DNA of 64,000 nt from an uncultured Eubacteriales bacterium (GCA_900548005.1 URIZ01000005.1:1-64000); one strand, 5' to 3'; positions 17,215 to 26,249 are shown, numbered from the stretch's first letter. Notes: generated by a model from the letters alone, not told the origin. Made by a program: numbers and translations.

Positions 17215-18576
17215 ATGCAAAAGAAAATAGTATGCGTTTTTGCGCTTGTCGTTGTCCTGACTCTTGCAATGGGGACATTTGTCGCTTGCAACGGTCAGTT
17301 GCCGTCCACGTTTGAAATGCCCGAGGGCTCTCGTCCCGACAAGGCGAGTTTGTTCAGCGCGCAAGACGTTGCGGCAATCAACGCCGCTATGCAAGTAGGC
17401 GCAACGCAAGAGCAGAAAAAAGAAGCTGTGATGACGCTGTTTTCCACCGCCAATTCCAGCCGCATAAACACTCCTTTGTCGCTTGTGGTGCAAGAGAGCG
17501 ACGCAGGCATATCTCTCGGTAGTGTTCTCATGCATTCTTTCAATCTGAGAAACGGCGACAAGTGGTATTATCAACTCGCAACGTCCGTCAAGACGGATTC
17601 TGCGTTTTTCGACGCAATTCTTGCGGCAACCGCAGGGTATCTCAAAGTCGGATATTCGACGGGCGACGGAAATTATTATTATTTCGGCAAACTCGGCCCG
17701 CAATTCAAATGCGATTGCTCCATTCCCACCTTTCCGTACGCCACATTTGTCATTCCCGTTGACGAAAACGCAAAACCCGAAGATAAACCTTTTGCGAACG
17801 CAATGACGCTTCAAGAGTTCAATTCAACTCTCAACGTGTTGAATTCCATACACGAGATCAACAATATGGACTTTTGCAAGGAGATCATAGCGGACGATCC
17901 CGTTATCACGTTTGAAAACGGCGTGTACAATGTCGCTTTTGCGGTGGATACGCTCAATGCCGATCCTGTCTTGCTTGAAAAGTGGTACGCTATGCCGCAA
18001 AAGGATATGCAGGTGGGCGGACAAAGCATCAACAAATACAATTCCTACACCGCCGTTCTCGAGGTGTGGGACAACGGATATGCCAAGTCTTTTGAGTCGC
18101 ATGCGGACAGGGACGCAGGCATGGCGAGCGGAAAACCCGTGGATAGATATACGTATATTTGGGAAAAGAGCGACATCATGGCTCTTCTCAAACAGGATCA
18201 ATCCATAGACGACGTGAAGTCATTGATGTTGCGTGACGTTGAAGATTATATCGACTATTACAGCAATCCCGAGTTTGTGGACAAAGAGCTCGGAGTGCTT
18301 GAAATTGTCGGCATAGTGTTGCTTGTGCTTGTCATTGTGGCAATCGTTTTGACTGTGACGATAGAAGTGCTTGTCAAGAAGGGCAAATTGCCAAAAATCG
18401 CCGCTCGCAGAGCCAAGAAAAAGGCAAAACGTCTTGCGAAAAAGCAGGCAAGAAAAGACAAAAAACTCGGTGTTGCACCTGCCTGCGAAGATACGGACGG
18501 CATACTTTTAGCAGACGAAGGCACGGGCGATATAACCGTATCGATTGAAGAAGATCAAGGTGACGGCGAGCAATAG
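17215..18576 (+). CDS. Lipoprotein with C-terminal membrane helix, function unknown
   Basis: 453 residues from the ATG at 17215, 5 bases after a GAAGG site; a GTG two codons earlier is less likely. Residues 1-24 are a lipoprotein signal peptide ending in FVAC, with Cys25 as the lipidated residue. About residues 361-386 (EIVGIVLLVLVIVAIVLTVTI) form a membrane helix, followed by a strongly basic K/A/R stretch and an acidic tail. The predicted topology is a roughly 330-residue outer domain held by both a lipid and a helix, with a basic tail inside the cell. I do not recognise the outer domain. Monocistronic, between its own promoter and the terminator at 18691. Confidence 0.75.
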   Translation: MQKKIVCVFALVVVLTLAMGTFVACNGQLPSTFEMPEGSRPDKASLFSAQDVAAINAAMQVGATQEQKKEAVMTLFSTANSSRINTPLSLVVQESDAGISLGSVLMHSFNLRNGDKWYYQLATSVKTDSAFFDAILAATAGYLKVGYSTGDGNYYYFGKLGPQFKCDCSIPTFPYATFVIPVDENAKPEDKPFANAMTLQEFNSTLNVLNSIHEINNMDFCKEIIADDPVITFENGVYNVAFAVDTLNADPVLLEKWYAMPQKDMQVGGQSINKYNSYTAVLEVWDNGYAKSFESHADRDAGMASGKPVDRYTYIWEKSDIMALLKQDQSIDDVKSLMLRDVEDYIDYYSNPEFVDKELGVLEIVGIVLLVLVIVAIVLTVTIEVLVKKGKLPKIAARRAKKKAKRLAKKQARKDKKLGVAPACEDTDGILLADEGTGDITVSIEEDQGDGEQ

Positions 18577-18690
18577 GTTTGTGACGTAAAAAGCTGCGGT
18601 GAAAAAACTTAAACCGCAAAAACAATGCGATAGATGCGCGAAAAAGCGAATTTTGTGACGTGAAAATCGTCCAAGCAGACAAGAAAAGAG

Positions 18691-18724
18691 ATAATTGCAT
18701 GCCTCGGCGTGCAATTATTTTTGC
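18691..18724 (+). terminator. Rho-independent terminator after the lipoprotein gene
   Basis: ATAATTGCATGC pairs with GCGTGCAATTAT (one G-T pair) around a CTCG loop and is followed by TTTT. Both sides are AT-rich, so it may work in both directions. Confidence 0.88.
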
Positions 18725-18819
18725 GATTAGGTCTTTTTTTCTTTGTCAATATGTAGTATAATATACTTCAGCAAAAAACCGCGCGCCTTGCGTGCGCGAA
18801 GATAAAGGGGTTAATTTTT

Positions 18820-20121
18820 ATGAGAATGTACGACATTATCCGCAAAAAACGCGACGGCGGAGAGCTTACAACGCAAGAGATAAAGTTTTTCATCGACGGA
18901 TACGTAAAGGGCGAGATTCCCGACTATCAGGCGTCGGCTTTGCTCATGGCGATCTTTTTCAATGGCATGAATTTCCAAGAGACCGCCGATCTTACGTTTG
19001 CCGTGCGTGACTCTGGACAACGTCTTGATTTTTCGGCAATCAAGGGCATTCGCGTTGACAAGCACTCCACGGGCGGCGTGGGTGACAAGACAAGCCTTGT
19101 GGTTGCGCCGCTTGTTGCGTCTTTGGGCGTGAAAGTGGCAAAGATGAGCGGACGCGGACTCGGACATACGGGCGGCACGATTGACAAGCTCGAAGCAATC
19201 CCCGGGTTTAGAACAGACCTTTCCGAAGAAGAATTTTTGAACAACGTCAACCAAATCGGCGTGTGTATCGTGGGACAAAACAAGGATCTCGCGCCTGCCG
19301 ACAAGAAGTTGTACGCACTTCGTGACGTCACGGCAACGGTGGACAGTCTTCCGCTTGTGGTATCGTCCATTATGGGCAAAAAACTTGCCGCCGACGACGA
19401 TTGCATCGTGCTTGACGTCAAGACGGGCAGCGGCGCGTTTGCAAAATCGCTCGAAGACAGCCGCACGCTTGCAAAGGTGATGGTGGACATCGGCAAACAA
19501 GCGGGCAAAAAGATGCTTGCGCTCATCACGGATATGGACAGACCGCTCGGCAACGCAATCGGCAACACGCTCGAAGTGAAAGAGGCTATCGACACTCTCA
19601 ACGGTCACGGCCCTGAAGATTTCACCGAGATCTGCGTCATTCTTGCCACAAACATGCTCTATCTTGCGGGCAAAGGCAGCATGGAAGAGTGTGAAAATAT
19701 GGTCAAGGCGGCAATCGCCGACAAGCGCGCGCTCGACACGTTCAAGAAAATGGTCGTTGCGCAAGGCGGCGACGTGAGTTTTATCGATAATCCCGACAAA
19801 TTTGCGACCGCTCCGCACAAGAGAAGCGTCAAGGCGCAAAAGAGCGGATATATCCACCACGTTGACACCGAAGGTTACGGCATATCCAGCCTTTTGCTCG
19901 GCGCGGGCAGAAACACAAAGGAAGAAAACATAGACTTTGCCGCCGGCATCGTTCTAAAAAAGAAGACGGGCGACTACGTCAAAGAAGGCGAAGAATTGTG
20001 CGTGATGTACACCTCGGACGAAAAGAGATTTGACGGGGCGGTCAACAAGTTCTATGAATCCACCGTGATTTTGAGCGACGAGCCGAAAAAGAGACCGCTC
20101 GTGCTTGACAGAGTGGAATAA
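18820..20121 (+). CDS. pdp: Pyrimidine-nucleoside phosphorylase
   Basis: 433 residues, the standard length of Pdp. The substrate and phosphate-binding segment KHSTGGVGDKTSL (about residues 82-94), the SGRGLGHTGGTIDKLE motif and the C-terminal PYNP lid domain (about 345-433) are present. It splits uridine, thymidine and deoxyuridine with phosphate to give base and (deoxy)ribose 1-phosphate. It starts at an ATG 9 bases after AAAGGGG. A TATAAT at 18757-18762 may belong to its promoter but no good -35 box is visible. A GC-rich hairpin sits in the leader near 18781-18798. First gene of the nucleoside salvage cluster. Confidence 0.95.
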   Translation: MRMYDIIRKKRDGGELTTQEIKFFIDGYVKGEIPDYQASALLMAIFFNGMNFQETADLTFAVRDSGQRLDFSAIKGIRVDKHSTGGVGDKTSLVVAPLVASLGVKVAKMSGRGLGHTGGTIDKLEAIPGFRTDLSEEEFLNNVNQIGVCIVGQNKDLAPADKKLYALRDVTATVDSLPLVVSSIMGKKLAADDDCIVLDVKTGSGAFAKSLEDSRTLAKVMVDIGKQAGKKMLALITDMDRPLGNAIGNTLEVKEAIDTLNGHGPEDFTEICVILATNMLYLAGKGSMEECENMVKAAIADKRALDTFKKMVVAQGGDVSFIDNPDKFATAPHKRSVKAQKSGYIHHVDTEGYGISSLLLGAGRNTKEENIDFAAGIVLKKKTGDYVKEGEELCVMYTSDEKRFDGAVNKFYESTVILSDEPKKRPLVLDRVE

Positions 20122-20220
20122 ACTCGGCACGGAATGCACTCTGTGTCGCAGATACTCTGTGTGGCATACACTTGGTGCTACATACACTCGGTGTGCATAA
20201 ACTCGGCGCAGTATAACTCA
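20122..20220. repeat. Degenerate 16-bp tandem repeat, about six copies
   Basis: Directly after the pdp stop codon. Units begin ACTCGG, ACTCTG, ACTCTG, ACTTGG, ACTCGG and ACTCGG at 20122, 20138, 20154, 20170, 20186 and 20201, followed by a truncated ACTCA at 20216. A rough consensus is ACTCTGTGTGGCATAC. The first four units are exactly 16 bp and the next two 15 bp. It fills most of the gap before tdk; the rest holds a long-range inverted pair (AAATGCGCGAT near 20231 with ATCGCGCGCATTT near 20296). Confidence 0.75.
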
Positions 20221-20342
20221 ATCAAAAACAAAAAATGCGCGATATTTGGATAAAAATGCCGATTTTCTCGGATTTTTGGCGGAATTTCGGCACAATCGCG
20301 CGCATTTGGCAATAAAAACAACAATAAGTATCGGAAACACAA

Positions 20343-20939
20343 ATGGCGAAATTGTATTTTAAGTTCGGAGCAATGGGCTGTTCAAAGACGGCGCAAGCAC
20401 TCATCACAAAGTTCAATTATGAAGAGCGCGGCATGAAGGTGCTTCTTTTGAAGCCCGCAGTTGACAATCGCGACGGCGAAACAATCACAAAATCTCGCAT
20501 AGGTTTGCAAGCGCAAGCCCTTGCCGTCAGAGATGACGAAGATTTGAATGCATTATACAAGCGCGCATACTCGGCGTGCAACGTGGTCATCGTTGACGAA
20601 TGTCAATTTTTGACGCCCGAACAGGTTGACCAATTGGGACAAATCGTGATAGACTTCAACGTTCCGGTGCTTTGCTTTGGGCTTGCAACCGATTTCACCA
20701 CGCACATGTTCCCGGGAAGTAAACGCCTTTTTGAGATTGCCGAATCCATAAGCGAGATCAAATCCGTGTGCAAGTGCGGCGCAAAAGCCACCGTCAACGC
20801 ACGTATGGACGATCACGGCAACATCGTCTTCAAGGGAGAACAAGTGTGTCTTGGCGGCAACGATCGCTACATTGCTATGTGCAGAAAGTGCTGGCTCAAG
20901 AAAAAAGCCGAGCAAGAAGCCAAGGGCTTGTATTTGTAA
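20343..20939 (+). CDS. tdk: Thymidine kinase (type II)
   Basis: 198 residues. P-loop GAMGCSKT (residues 9-16), the DECQF Walker B/lasso motif, and zinc ligands in CKCGAKA and MCRKC fit the type II thymidine kinase family. It phosphorylates thymidine and deoxyuridine with ATP. The P-loop is slightly unusual: most members read G-x-M-x-S-G-K-T, here the position before S-K-T is Cys instead of Ser-Gly. It lies 9 bases upstream of udk in the same transcript. Salvage (Tdk, Udk) and breakdown (Pdp, DeoB, DeoC) enzymes are mixed in this cluster. Confidence 0.92.
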   Translation: MAKLYFKFGAMGCSKTAQALITKFNYEERGMKVLLLKPAVDNRDGETITKSRIGLQAQALAVRDDEDLNALYKRAYSACNVVIVDECQFLTPEQVDQLGQIVIDFNVPVLCFGLATDFTTHMFPGSKRLFEIAESISEIKSVCKCGAKATVNARMDDHGNIVFKGEQVCLGGNDRYIAMCRKCWLKKKAEQEAKGLYL

Positions 20940-20948
20940 GGAGCGAAA

Positions 20949-21569
20949 ATGAGCAGTATCGTCATAGGCATAGCAGGCGGCACGGGCAGCGGCAAAACCA
21001 CTCTCGCAAAAAGGATTCACAAAGCGTTTGGCAAAGACAGCGTCATGCTCAGCATGGACTGCTATTACAAGGACAACGGCGATATGCCGTATGAAGAGCG
21101 TTGCAAGATCAACTACGATCATCCCGATTCGCTCGATATGGACTTGCTTGTGGAGCATATTGAAAAGCTCAAACGCGGCGAAACGATATATCATCCCACC
21201 TACGATTTTTCCACACACTCTCGCTGCGACGAATGGATAGAAACAAAAAGCGCGAAAGTGGTCATCATCGAAGGTATCATGGCATTTCAAAACCCGAAAA
21301 TCGTCAAGATGCTTGACATCAAGATATACGTTGACACGGACGCGGACGTGAGAATCATAAGACGTATCTTGCGCGACGTGAACGAGAGAGGCAGAAGTCT
21401 TGACTCGGTTGTCAAACAGTATCTCACCACGGTCAAGCCGATGCACGAGCATTTCATCGAGCCGAGCAAGCGTCTTGCCGACGTCATAGTGCCCGAAGGC
21501 GGACACAACAACGTTGCATACGACATGATCGTCAACGCAATCATGCGCCGAATTGCCACCGAGCAATAA
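20949..21569 (+). CDS. udk: Uridine/cytidine kinase
   Basis: 206 residues, standard Udk length. P-loop GIAGGTGSGKTT (about residues 7-18), the substrate segment SMDCYYKD and the YDHPDSLDMDLL motif identify the uridine kinase family. It converts uridine and cytidine to UMP and CMP using ATP or GTP. AAGGAG lies 5 bases before the ATG. It is co-transcribed with tdk; the next gene, psuG, is 240 bases away behind a region with three palindromes, so the transcript probably ends or is re-initiated there. Confidence 0.95.
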   Translation: MSSIVIGIAGGTGSGKTTLAKRIHKAFGKDSVMLSMDCYYKDNGDMPYEERCKINYDHPDSLDMDLLVEHIEKLKRGETIYHPTYDFSTHSRCDEWIETKSAKVVIIEGIMAFQNPKIVKMLDIKIYVDTDADVRIIRRILRDVNERGRSLDSVVKQYLTTVKPMHEHFIEPSKRLADVIVPEGGHNNVAYDMIVNAIMRRIATEQ

Positions 21570-21608
21570 ACATACGGCAGAAAAGCGAACGGCGGGGATT
21601 TGCGATAA

Positions 21609-21756
21609 AACACGATAAGTGTTGCAATTGCGCCGAAAAATGCAAAAAACGAGCGAAAGCCGCCGAAAATGCCTGCGATAAGGTGATACAAAAACACGAT
21701 ATGTGTTGCGTGGCAGTGCAAATCAATAATAAACAAGTAAAAACACGAAATGTGTA
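21609..21756. promoter_or_regulatory. Three repeated palindromes upstream of psuG, probable operators
   Basis: AACAC-GATAA-GTGTT at 21609-21623, AACAC-GATAT-GTGTT at 21693-21707 and AACAC-GAAAT-GTGTA at 21742-21756. Each is an inverted repeat with 5-bp arms and a 5-base centre, within the 240-base gap between udk and psuG. The flanks are also alike (A run before, G or T after). None has the T run of a terminator. A regulator that binds such sites and loops the DNA is plausible; its identity is unknown. Confidence 0.55.
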
Positions 21757-21809
21757 TTGATGTATGACAAAGCAAAAAACGGAAAGAAAACGATAAGGGA
21801 AAAAAGAAA

Positions 21810-22730
21810 ATGAATTGCACAATTAAGATTTCCGAAGAAGTGAAAAAAGCGATAGCGGACGGCAAACCTGTGGTTGCGCTTGAATCGACAATCATATCTC
21901 ACGGCATGCCTTATCCCAAGAACGTGGAAACCGCGCTACTTGTGGAAAAGACGGTGAGAGACAACGGCGTAATCCCTGCAACGATTGCAATCATACAAGG
22001 CGTGATAACCGTCGGTTGCTCAAAAGAAGAAATCGAGCATCTCGGCAAGGCGGGGTTGTCTGTCACAAAAACGTCAAGACGTGACGTGCCGTTTGTCGTG
22101 TCAAAGGGGCTTGACGGAGCGACAACGGTTGCGACAACGATGATGTTTGCAGCAATGGCAGGCATCAAGGTGTTTGCCACGGGCGGCATCGGCGGCGTGC
22201 ATAGGGGAGCGGAAACGACAATGGATATATCCGCCGACCTTGAAGAACTTGCAAGAACGCCCGTCAACGTGGTGTGCGCCGGCGCAAAGAGCATACTCGA
22301 CTTGGGACTTACCCTTGAATATCTCGAAACAAAGGGCGTTGCTGTTGTGGGATACGGCACGGACGAATTGCCTGCGTTTTTCACGTCAAAGAGCGGATAC
22401 AAGCTCACTCAGCGTATGGACACGGCAAGTGAAGTGGCAAGCGCAATCTATGCAAAAGACGCGCTTTCGCTTGGCGGTGGTATGCTGATATGCAATCCTA
22501 TCCCCGAGGAGTATTCCATGGACGCGGACTACATCGAAAGCGTCATAAAGCAAGCGGTGAAAGAAGCGGACGAAAAGGGCGTCAAGGGCAAGGACATCAC
22601 GCCGTTTTTGCTTGACAAAATCCAAAAAATCACGGGCGGCGAGAGCCTTGAAAGCAACATAAAACTTGTGCTTAACAATGCTGTCGTGGCATCAAAAATT
22701 GCGCTGGAGCTGTCAAAACTCGGCAAATAA
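21810..22730 (+). CDS. psuG: Pseudouridine-5'-phosphate glycosidase
   Basis: 306 residues. The N-terminal PVVALESTIISHGMPYPKN, the VTKTSRRDVPFV segment and the FATGGIGGVHRGAETTMDISADL motif are diagnostic for PsuG. It splits pseudouridine 5'-phosphate into uracil and ribose 5-phosphate (reversible, Mn-dependent). No pseudouridine kinase (PsuK) is next to it, so the phosphate must come from a kinase elsewhere or the enzyme must act on another source. Products fit the cluster: ribose 5-phosphate also arises through DeoB. It has a weak GGGAAAAAAG ribosome site and its own possible control region. Confidence 0.93.
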   Translation: MNCTIKISEEVKKAIADGKPVVALESTIISHGMPYPKNVETALLVEKTVRDNGVIPATIAIIQGVITVGCSKEEIEHLGKAGLSVTKTSRRDVPFVVSKGLDGATTVATTMMFAAMAGIKVFATGGIGGVHRGAETTMDISADLEELARTPVNVVCAGAKSILDLGLTLEYLETKGVAVVGYGTDELPAFFTSKSGYKLTQRMDTASEVASAIYAKDALSLGGGMLICNPIPEEYSMDADYIESVIKQAVKEADEKGVKGKDITPFLLDKIQKITGGESLESNIKLVLNNAVVASKIALELSKLGK

Positions 22731-22895
22731 CGGCAAAAATCGCCGCAAAAAATGCCTAAAAACCACTGCACAAGCGATTGGCAGGAAATTTGGCGAATAA
22801 ATATATACAAAAAACTGCAAATAAACATAAATATAGACAAAAATTACAAAGTTGAAATACAAAGCAAAATATCAACAAAAAGGAAGGATACAATT

Positions 22896-23567
22896 ATGGA
22901 CGTGAAAACCATTCTCAGCAAATGCGACCACACTTTGCTTGCGCAGACTGCGACTTGGCAAGATATAAAGGCGATTTGCGACGACGGCATGAAGTATCGC
23001 ACGGCATCGGTGTGCATCCCCCCGTGCTATGTCAAACAGGCAAAAGAATACGTGGGCGATGGGCTTGCAATTTGCACCGTCATCGGCTTCCCGAACGGCT
23101 ACAACACCACGGCGGTGAAGGAGTTTGAAACAATCGACGCACTCAAAAACGGTGCGGACGAGATCGATATGGTCATCAACATCGGCGCGCTCAAAGCAGG
23201 GGACGACGAATACGTGTTAAATGAAATCAAGACGCTCAAAAAAGCGTGCGGCGACAAGATCTTGAAGGTCATCATCGAGACTTGCCTTTTGACTGACGAC
23301 GAGAAGGTGAAAATGTGCCATATCGTCACCGAGGCGGGCGCGGATTTCATCAAGACGTCCACGGGCTTTTCAACGTCGGGCGCAACGTTTGCCGACATCA
23401 AGCTGTTCTCGGAAAACATTGGCGAGGGCGTAAAGATGAAGGCGGCAGGCGGCATATCGTCCATGGCAGACGCAGAGGAGTTTATAAGACTCGGCGCAGA
23501 AAGACTTGGCACAAGCCGCATCGTGAAAATCGTCAAAAAGCAAGAAGCGGAAGACGGCTCGTATTGA
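22896..23567 (+). CDS. deoC: Deoxyribose-phosphate aldolase
   Basis: 223 residues from the ATG at 22896, which follows AAGGAAGG; the frame is open earlier but that stretch is AT-rich and unlike the family. The Schiff-base lysine is in ADFIKTSTGF, and the second lysine in GVKMKAAGGISS. EIDMVINIGALKAGD and KVIIETCLL are family motifs. It cleaves deoxyribose 5-phosphate to acetaldehyde and glyceraldehyde 3-phosphate. The acetaldehyde could be used by the AdhE encoded 12 kb upstream. The gap to deoD (271 bases) shows several GCATAT-like repeats and a TTGACA at about 23722 but no clear -10. Confidence 0.95.
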   Translation: MDVKTILSKCDHTLLAQTATWQDIKAICDDGMKYRTASVCIPPCYVKQAKEYVGDGLAICTVIGFPNGYNTTAVKEFETIDALKNGADEIDMVINIGALKAGDDEYVLNEIKTLKKACGDKILKVIIETCLLTDDEKVKMCHIVTEAGADFIKTSTGFSTSGATFADIKLFSENIGEGVKMKAAGGISSMADAEEFIRLGAERLGTSRIVKIVKKQEAEDGSY

Positions 23568-23838
23568 GAATAGAGCAAAGACGCAACAGCGCTCAATGCC
23601 TTGAAAAAGGGCAGGGAGCGACGTGTGAAAATGTGAGCAAGCAAGAAAAAAGTCTTGTGAACAAGTGAGCAATCAAGGCGACAAAGTCTTGTGAAATATG
23701 CGAATATGTGCATATACGATTTGACAAAAAATCACGTATGCAAATATGCGCAAACTTGCCAAAACGAGAGTTTATGCACACAAAAGCATATATACAACTG
23801 TCGATTTGGCAAACAAAATAAATTTACGGAGAAAAATT

Positions 23839-24546
23839 ATGGCAGTTCCAACCCCACACATAACAGCAAAACTCGGCGATTTCGCAGATACCGTGCTTAT
23901 GCCGGGCGATCCCCTTCGCGCAAAGTTTATCGCGGAGAATTTCCTTGAAGACGCGGTGCTTGTCAACAACGTGCGCGGAGTCAACGGCTATACGGGCTTT
24001 TACAAATGCAAGCGCGTTTCCGTGATGGCATCGGGCATGGGGCAACCCTCGATCGGCATCTATTCGTATGAGCTTTTCAACTTCTATGACGTGAAAAACA
24101 TCATTCGTATCGGCTCGTGCGGCTCTTTTGACAAGGACTTGCACGCAAGAGACATCATCATCGCAATGGGCGCATGCACCAACGGAAACTATGCGATGCA
24201 ATACAATCTCCCCGGCACGTTCTGCCCCATTGCAGACTTCGATCTCGTGCGCAGAGCAGCAGAGCTTTGTGAGCAAAAAGGCGTAAATTTCAAGGTGGGC
24301 AACATCTTCTCGTCCGACATTTTCTACGACGACGCAAACAGCGGTATGGAATGGGCAAAGATGGGTGTTCTCGGCGTGGAAATGGAATCCGCAGCACTCT
24401 ATTGCAATGCGGCAAGAGCGGGCAAAAAGGCTCTTTGTATCTGCACGGTCAGCGACAGCTTTATCTATCCCGAAGAGAACACAACGGCAGAAGAAAGACA
24501 AAATTCGTTCACCAAAATGATGGAAATCGCGCTCGAACTTGCGTGA
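23839..24546 (+). CDS. deoD: Purine nucleoside phosphorylase, DeoD type
   Basis: 235 residues from the ATG at 23839 behind ACGGAG. The family pattern is clear: TPHITAKLGDFADTVLMPGDPLRAK at the N terminus, IRIGSCGSF for phosphate binding, and GVEMESAALY carrying the ribose-binding glutamate near residue 180. The trimeric/hexameric DeoD enzyme splits purine (deoxy)nucleosides into base and (deoxy)ribose 1-phosphate in the cytoplasm. With Pdp it covers both nucleoside classes in this cluster. DeoB lies next and acts on its sugar product. Confidence 0.95.
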   Translation: MAVPTPHITAKLGDFADTVLMPGDPLRAKFIAENFLEDAVLVNNVRGVNGYTGFYKCKRVSVMASGMGQPSIGIYSYELFNFYDVKNIIRIGSCGSFDKDLHARDIIIAMGACTNGNYAMQYNLPGTFCPIADFDLVRRAAELCEQKGVNFKVGNIFSSDIFYDDANSGMEWAKMGVLGVEMESAALYCNAARAGKKALCICTVSDSFIYPEENTTAEERQNSFTKMMEIALELA

Positions 24547-24666
24547 AATTGTGACAACAAAAACACGTAAACAGGCGCAATAAACGCAAATATTGCAAAA
24601 CGCACAACATTTTTCATTTGACAATCGGCATATAGGCGTGGCTTTTTGCCGACAAAAAGGAGAATT

Positions 24667-25833
24667 ATGAGCAAAAGAGTTTTTATTATCGTGCTTGACA
24701 GCTGCGGTTGCGGCGAAATGCCCGACGCGCACCTTTGGCACGACGAAGGCAGCAATACGCTGGGCGTTATAAGAAAAGATCCGCACTTTTCTTGCCCCAA
24801 TCTCGTGGATTTGGGCTTGTTCAACATAGACACGGTGGGCGGCGGAGTGGCAAACCCGAAAGGCAGTTTCGCACGTATGAAAGAGACATCGATGGGCAAG
24901 GACACCACAATCGGACATTGGGAAATTGCGGGCATCATCTCACCAAAGCCGCTTCCGACCTATCCCGACGGATTCCCCAAAGAAGTCATTGATGAGTTTG
25001 AAAGATGTACGGGGCGCAAAACGCTTTGCAACAAGCCGTACTCGGGCACGGAAGTGATCAAGGACTACGGCAAAGAGAGTGTGGAAACGGGCGCGCTTAT
25101 CGTATACACGTCTGCCGACAGCGTGTTTCAAATCGCCGCGCACGAAGATGTCGTGCCGGTTGAGCAGTTGTACAAGTATTGCGAAATCGCGCGCGAGATG
25201 TTGCAGGGCGAACACGGTGTGGGCAGGGTGATCGCTCGCCCGTTCAACGGCGAATGGCCGTACACTCGCACCCCCAACAGACACGATTTTTCGCTTGTTC
25301 CGCCGCATACGACCATGCTTGACGTGCTAAAATCAAACGGACTTGCTACCATATCCGTTGGCAAAATATACGACATTTTCGCAGGCAAAGGCGTGAGTGA
25401 GTCCAACCGCACCACAAGCAATACAAACGGCATGGAAGTGACGCTCGACATCCAAAAACGCGATTTTGAAGGGCTTTGCTTTGTCAATCTCGTGGATTTC
25501 GATATGAAGTACGGCCATCGCAACGACATCGCAGGTTATGCCAACGCCATGACGGAATTTGACGTGCAACTCGGCCGGTTTTTGCCCGAGATGCAAGACG
25601 ACGACGTGCTTATCATCACGGCGGATCACGGCTGCGATCCCTCAACTCCGTCCACCGACCACTCGCGCGAATACGTGCCGATGATAATTTGCGGCAAGCA
25701 TATCAAGAGCGGCGTCAATCTCGGCACTCGTCCCACTTTTGCGGACATCAGCGCAACGGTGCTGGACTATCTCGGGGTTGACAAACAGGATACGAAAGGC
25801 GAGAGTTTCCTTGCCGACGTGCTTGAAAAATGA
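24667..25833 (+). CDS. deoB: Phosphopentomutase
   Basis: 388 residues from the ATG at 24667 (AAAAGGAG 5 bases upstream). Metal ligands are in IIVLDSCGCGEMPDA at the N terminus and TADHGCDPSTPSTDHSRE near the C terminus. The phosphorylated threonine is in MGKDTTIGHWE. It moves phosphate between C1 and C5 of ribose or deoxyribose, linking Pdp/DeoD to DeoC. The usual DSVGIGEMPDA reads DSCGCGEMPDA here, a small variation outside the metal ligands. A TCGGCA/TGCCGA hairpin occurs in the leader (24625-24652). The cdd gene begins within 12 bases of its end. Confidence 0.95.
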   Translation: MSKRVFIIVLDSCGCGEMPDAHLWHDEGSNTLGVIRKDPHFSCPNLVDLGLFNIDTVGGGVANPKGSFARMKETSMGKDTTIGHWEIAGIISPKPLPTYPDGFPKEVIDEFERCTGRKTLCNKPYSGTEVIKDYGKESVETGALIVYTSADSVFQIAAHEDVVPVEQLYKYCEIAREMLQGEHGVGRVIARPFNGEWPYTRTPNRHDFSLVPPHTTMLDVLKSNGLATISVGKIYDIFAGKGVSESNRTTSNTNGMEVTLDIQKRDFEGLCFVNLVDFDMKYGHRNDIAGYANAMTEFDVQLGRFLPEMQDDDVLIITADHGCDPSTPSTDHSREYVPMIICGKHIKSGVNLGTRPTFADISATVLDYLGVDKQDTKGESFLADVLEK

Positions 25834-25844
25834 CGGAGAGAGTT

Positions 25845-26249
25845 ATGACGGACTTCAAACAACTCATGAGCCTTGCCGACGATATGCGTGCTTTTTCGCA
25901 CGCGCCGTACTCCGATTTCAGAGTGGGGGCGGCTCTTGTGGGCAAGAGCGGAAAAATTTATACAGGTTGCAACATCGAGAATGCGGCTTTCTCGCCCACG
26001 ATATGCGCAGAACGCACGGCTTTTGCCAAGGCGGTCAGCGAAGGTGAGAAAGAGTTTGAGTGCATTGCGATTGTCGGCGGAAGAAGCGGCGAAAGATCTC
26101 AAAAGTGCGCTCCTTGCGGAGTGTGCCGCCAAGTCATGTCCGAGTTTTGCGGCGATGACTTCAAGGTGATTCTCGGCACTCCCGACCACTTTGACGTGTA
26201 CACGCTAAAAGACTTGTTGCCGCTCACCTTCACAAGCAAAGAGCTGTGA
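25845..26249 (+). CDS. cdd: Cytidine deaminase
   Basis: 134 residues from the ATG at 25845, chosen because GGAGAG precedes it; an ATG at 25830 that overlaps deoB has no ribosome site. The zinc site is complete: Cys54 and the catalytic Glu56 in TICAERTAF, Cys91 and Cys94 in APCGVCRQ. SHAPYSDFRVGAAL is the usual N-terminal motif. It deaminates cytidine and deoxycytidine to uridine and deoxyuridine for Pdp or Udk. Last gene of the nucleoside cluster; it is convergent with the kinase gene on the other strand. Confidence 0.94.
   Translation: MTDFKQLMSLADDMRAFSHAPYSDFRVGAALVGKSGKIYTGCNIENAAFSPTICAERTAFAKAVSEGEKEFECIAIVGGRSGERSQKCAPCGVCRQVMSEFCGDDFKVILGTPDHFDVYTLKDLLPLTFTSKEL

Noticed and set aside
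15207..17291. Open frame of about 690 codons on the minus strand opposite the hydrogenase gene
   Set aside because: Antisense shadow of hydA; no recognisable motif and no ribosome site.
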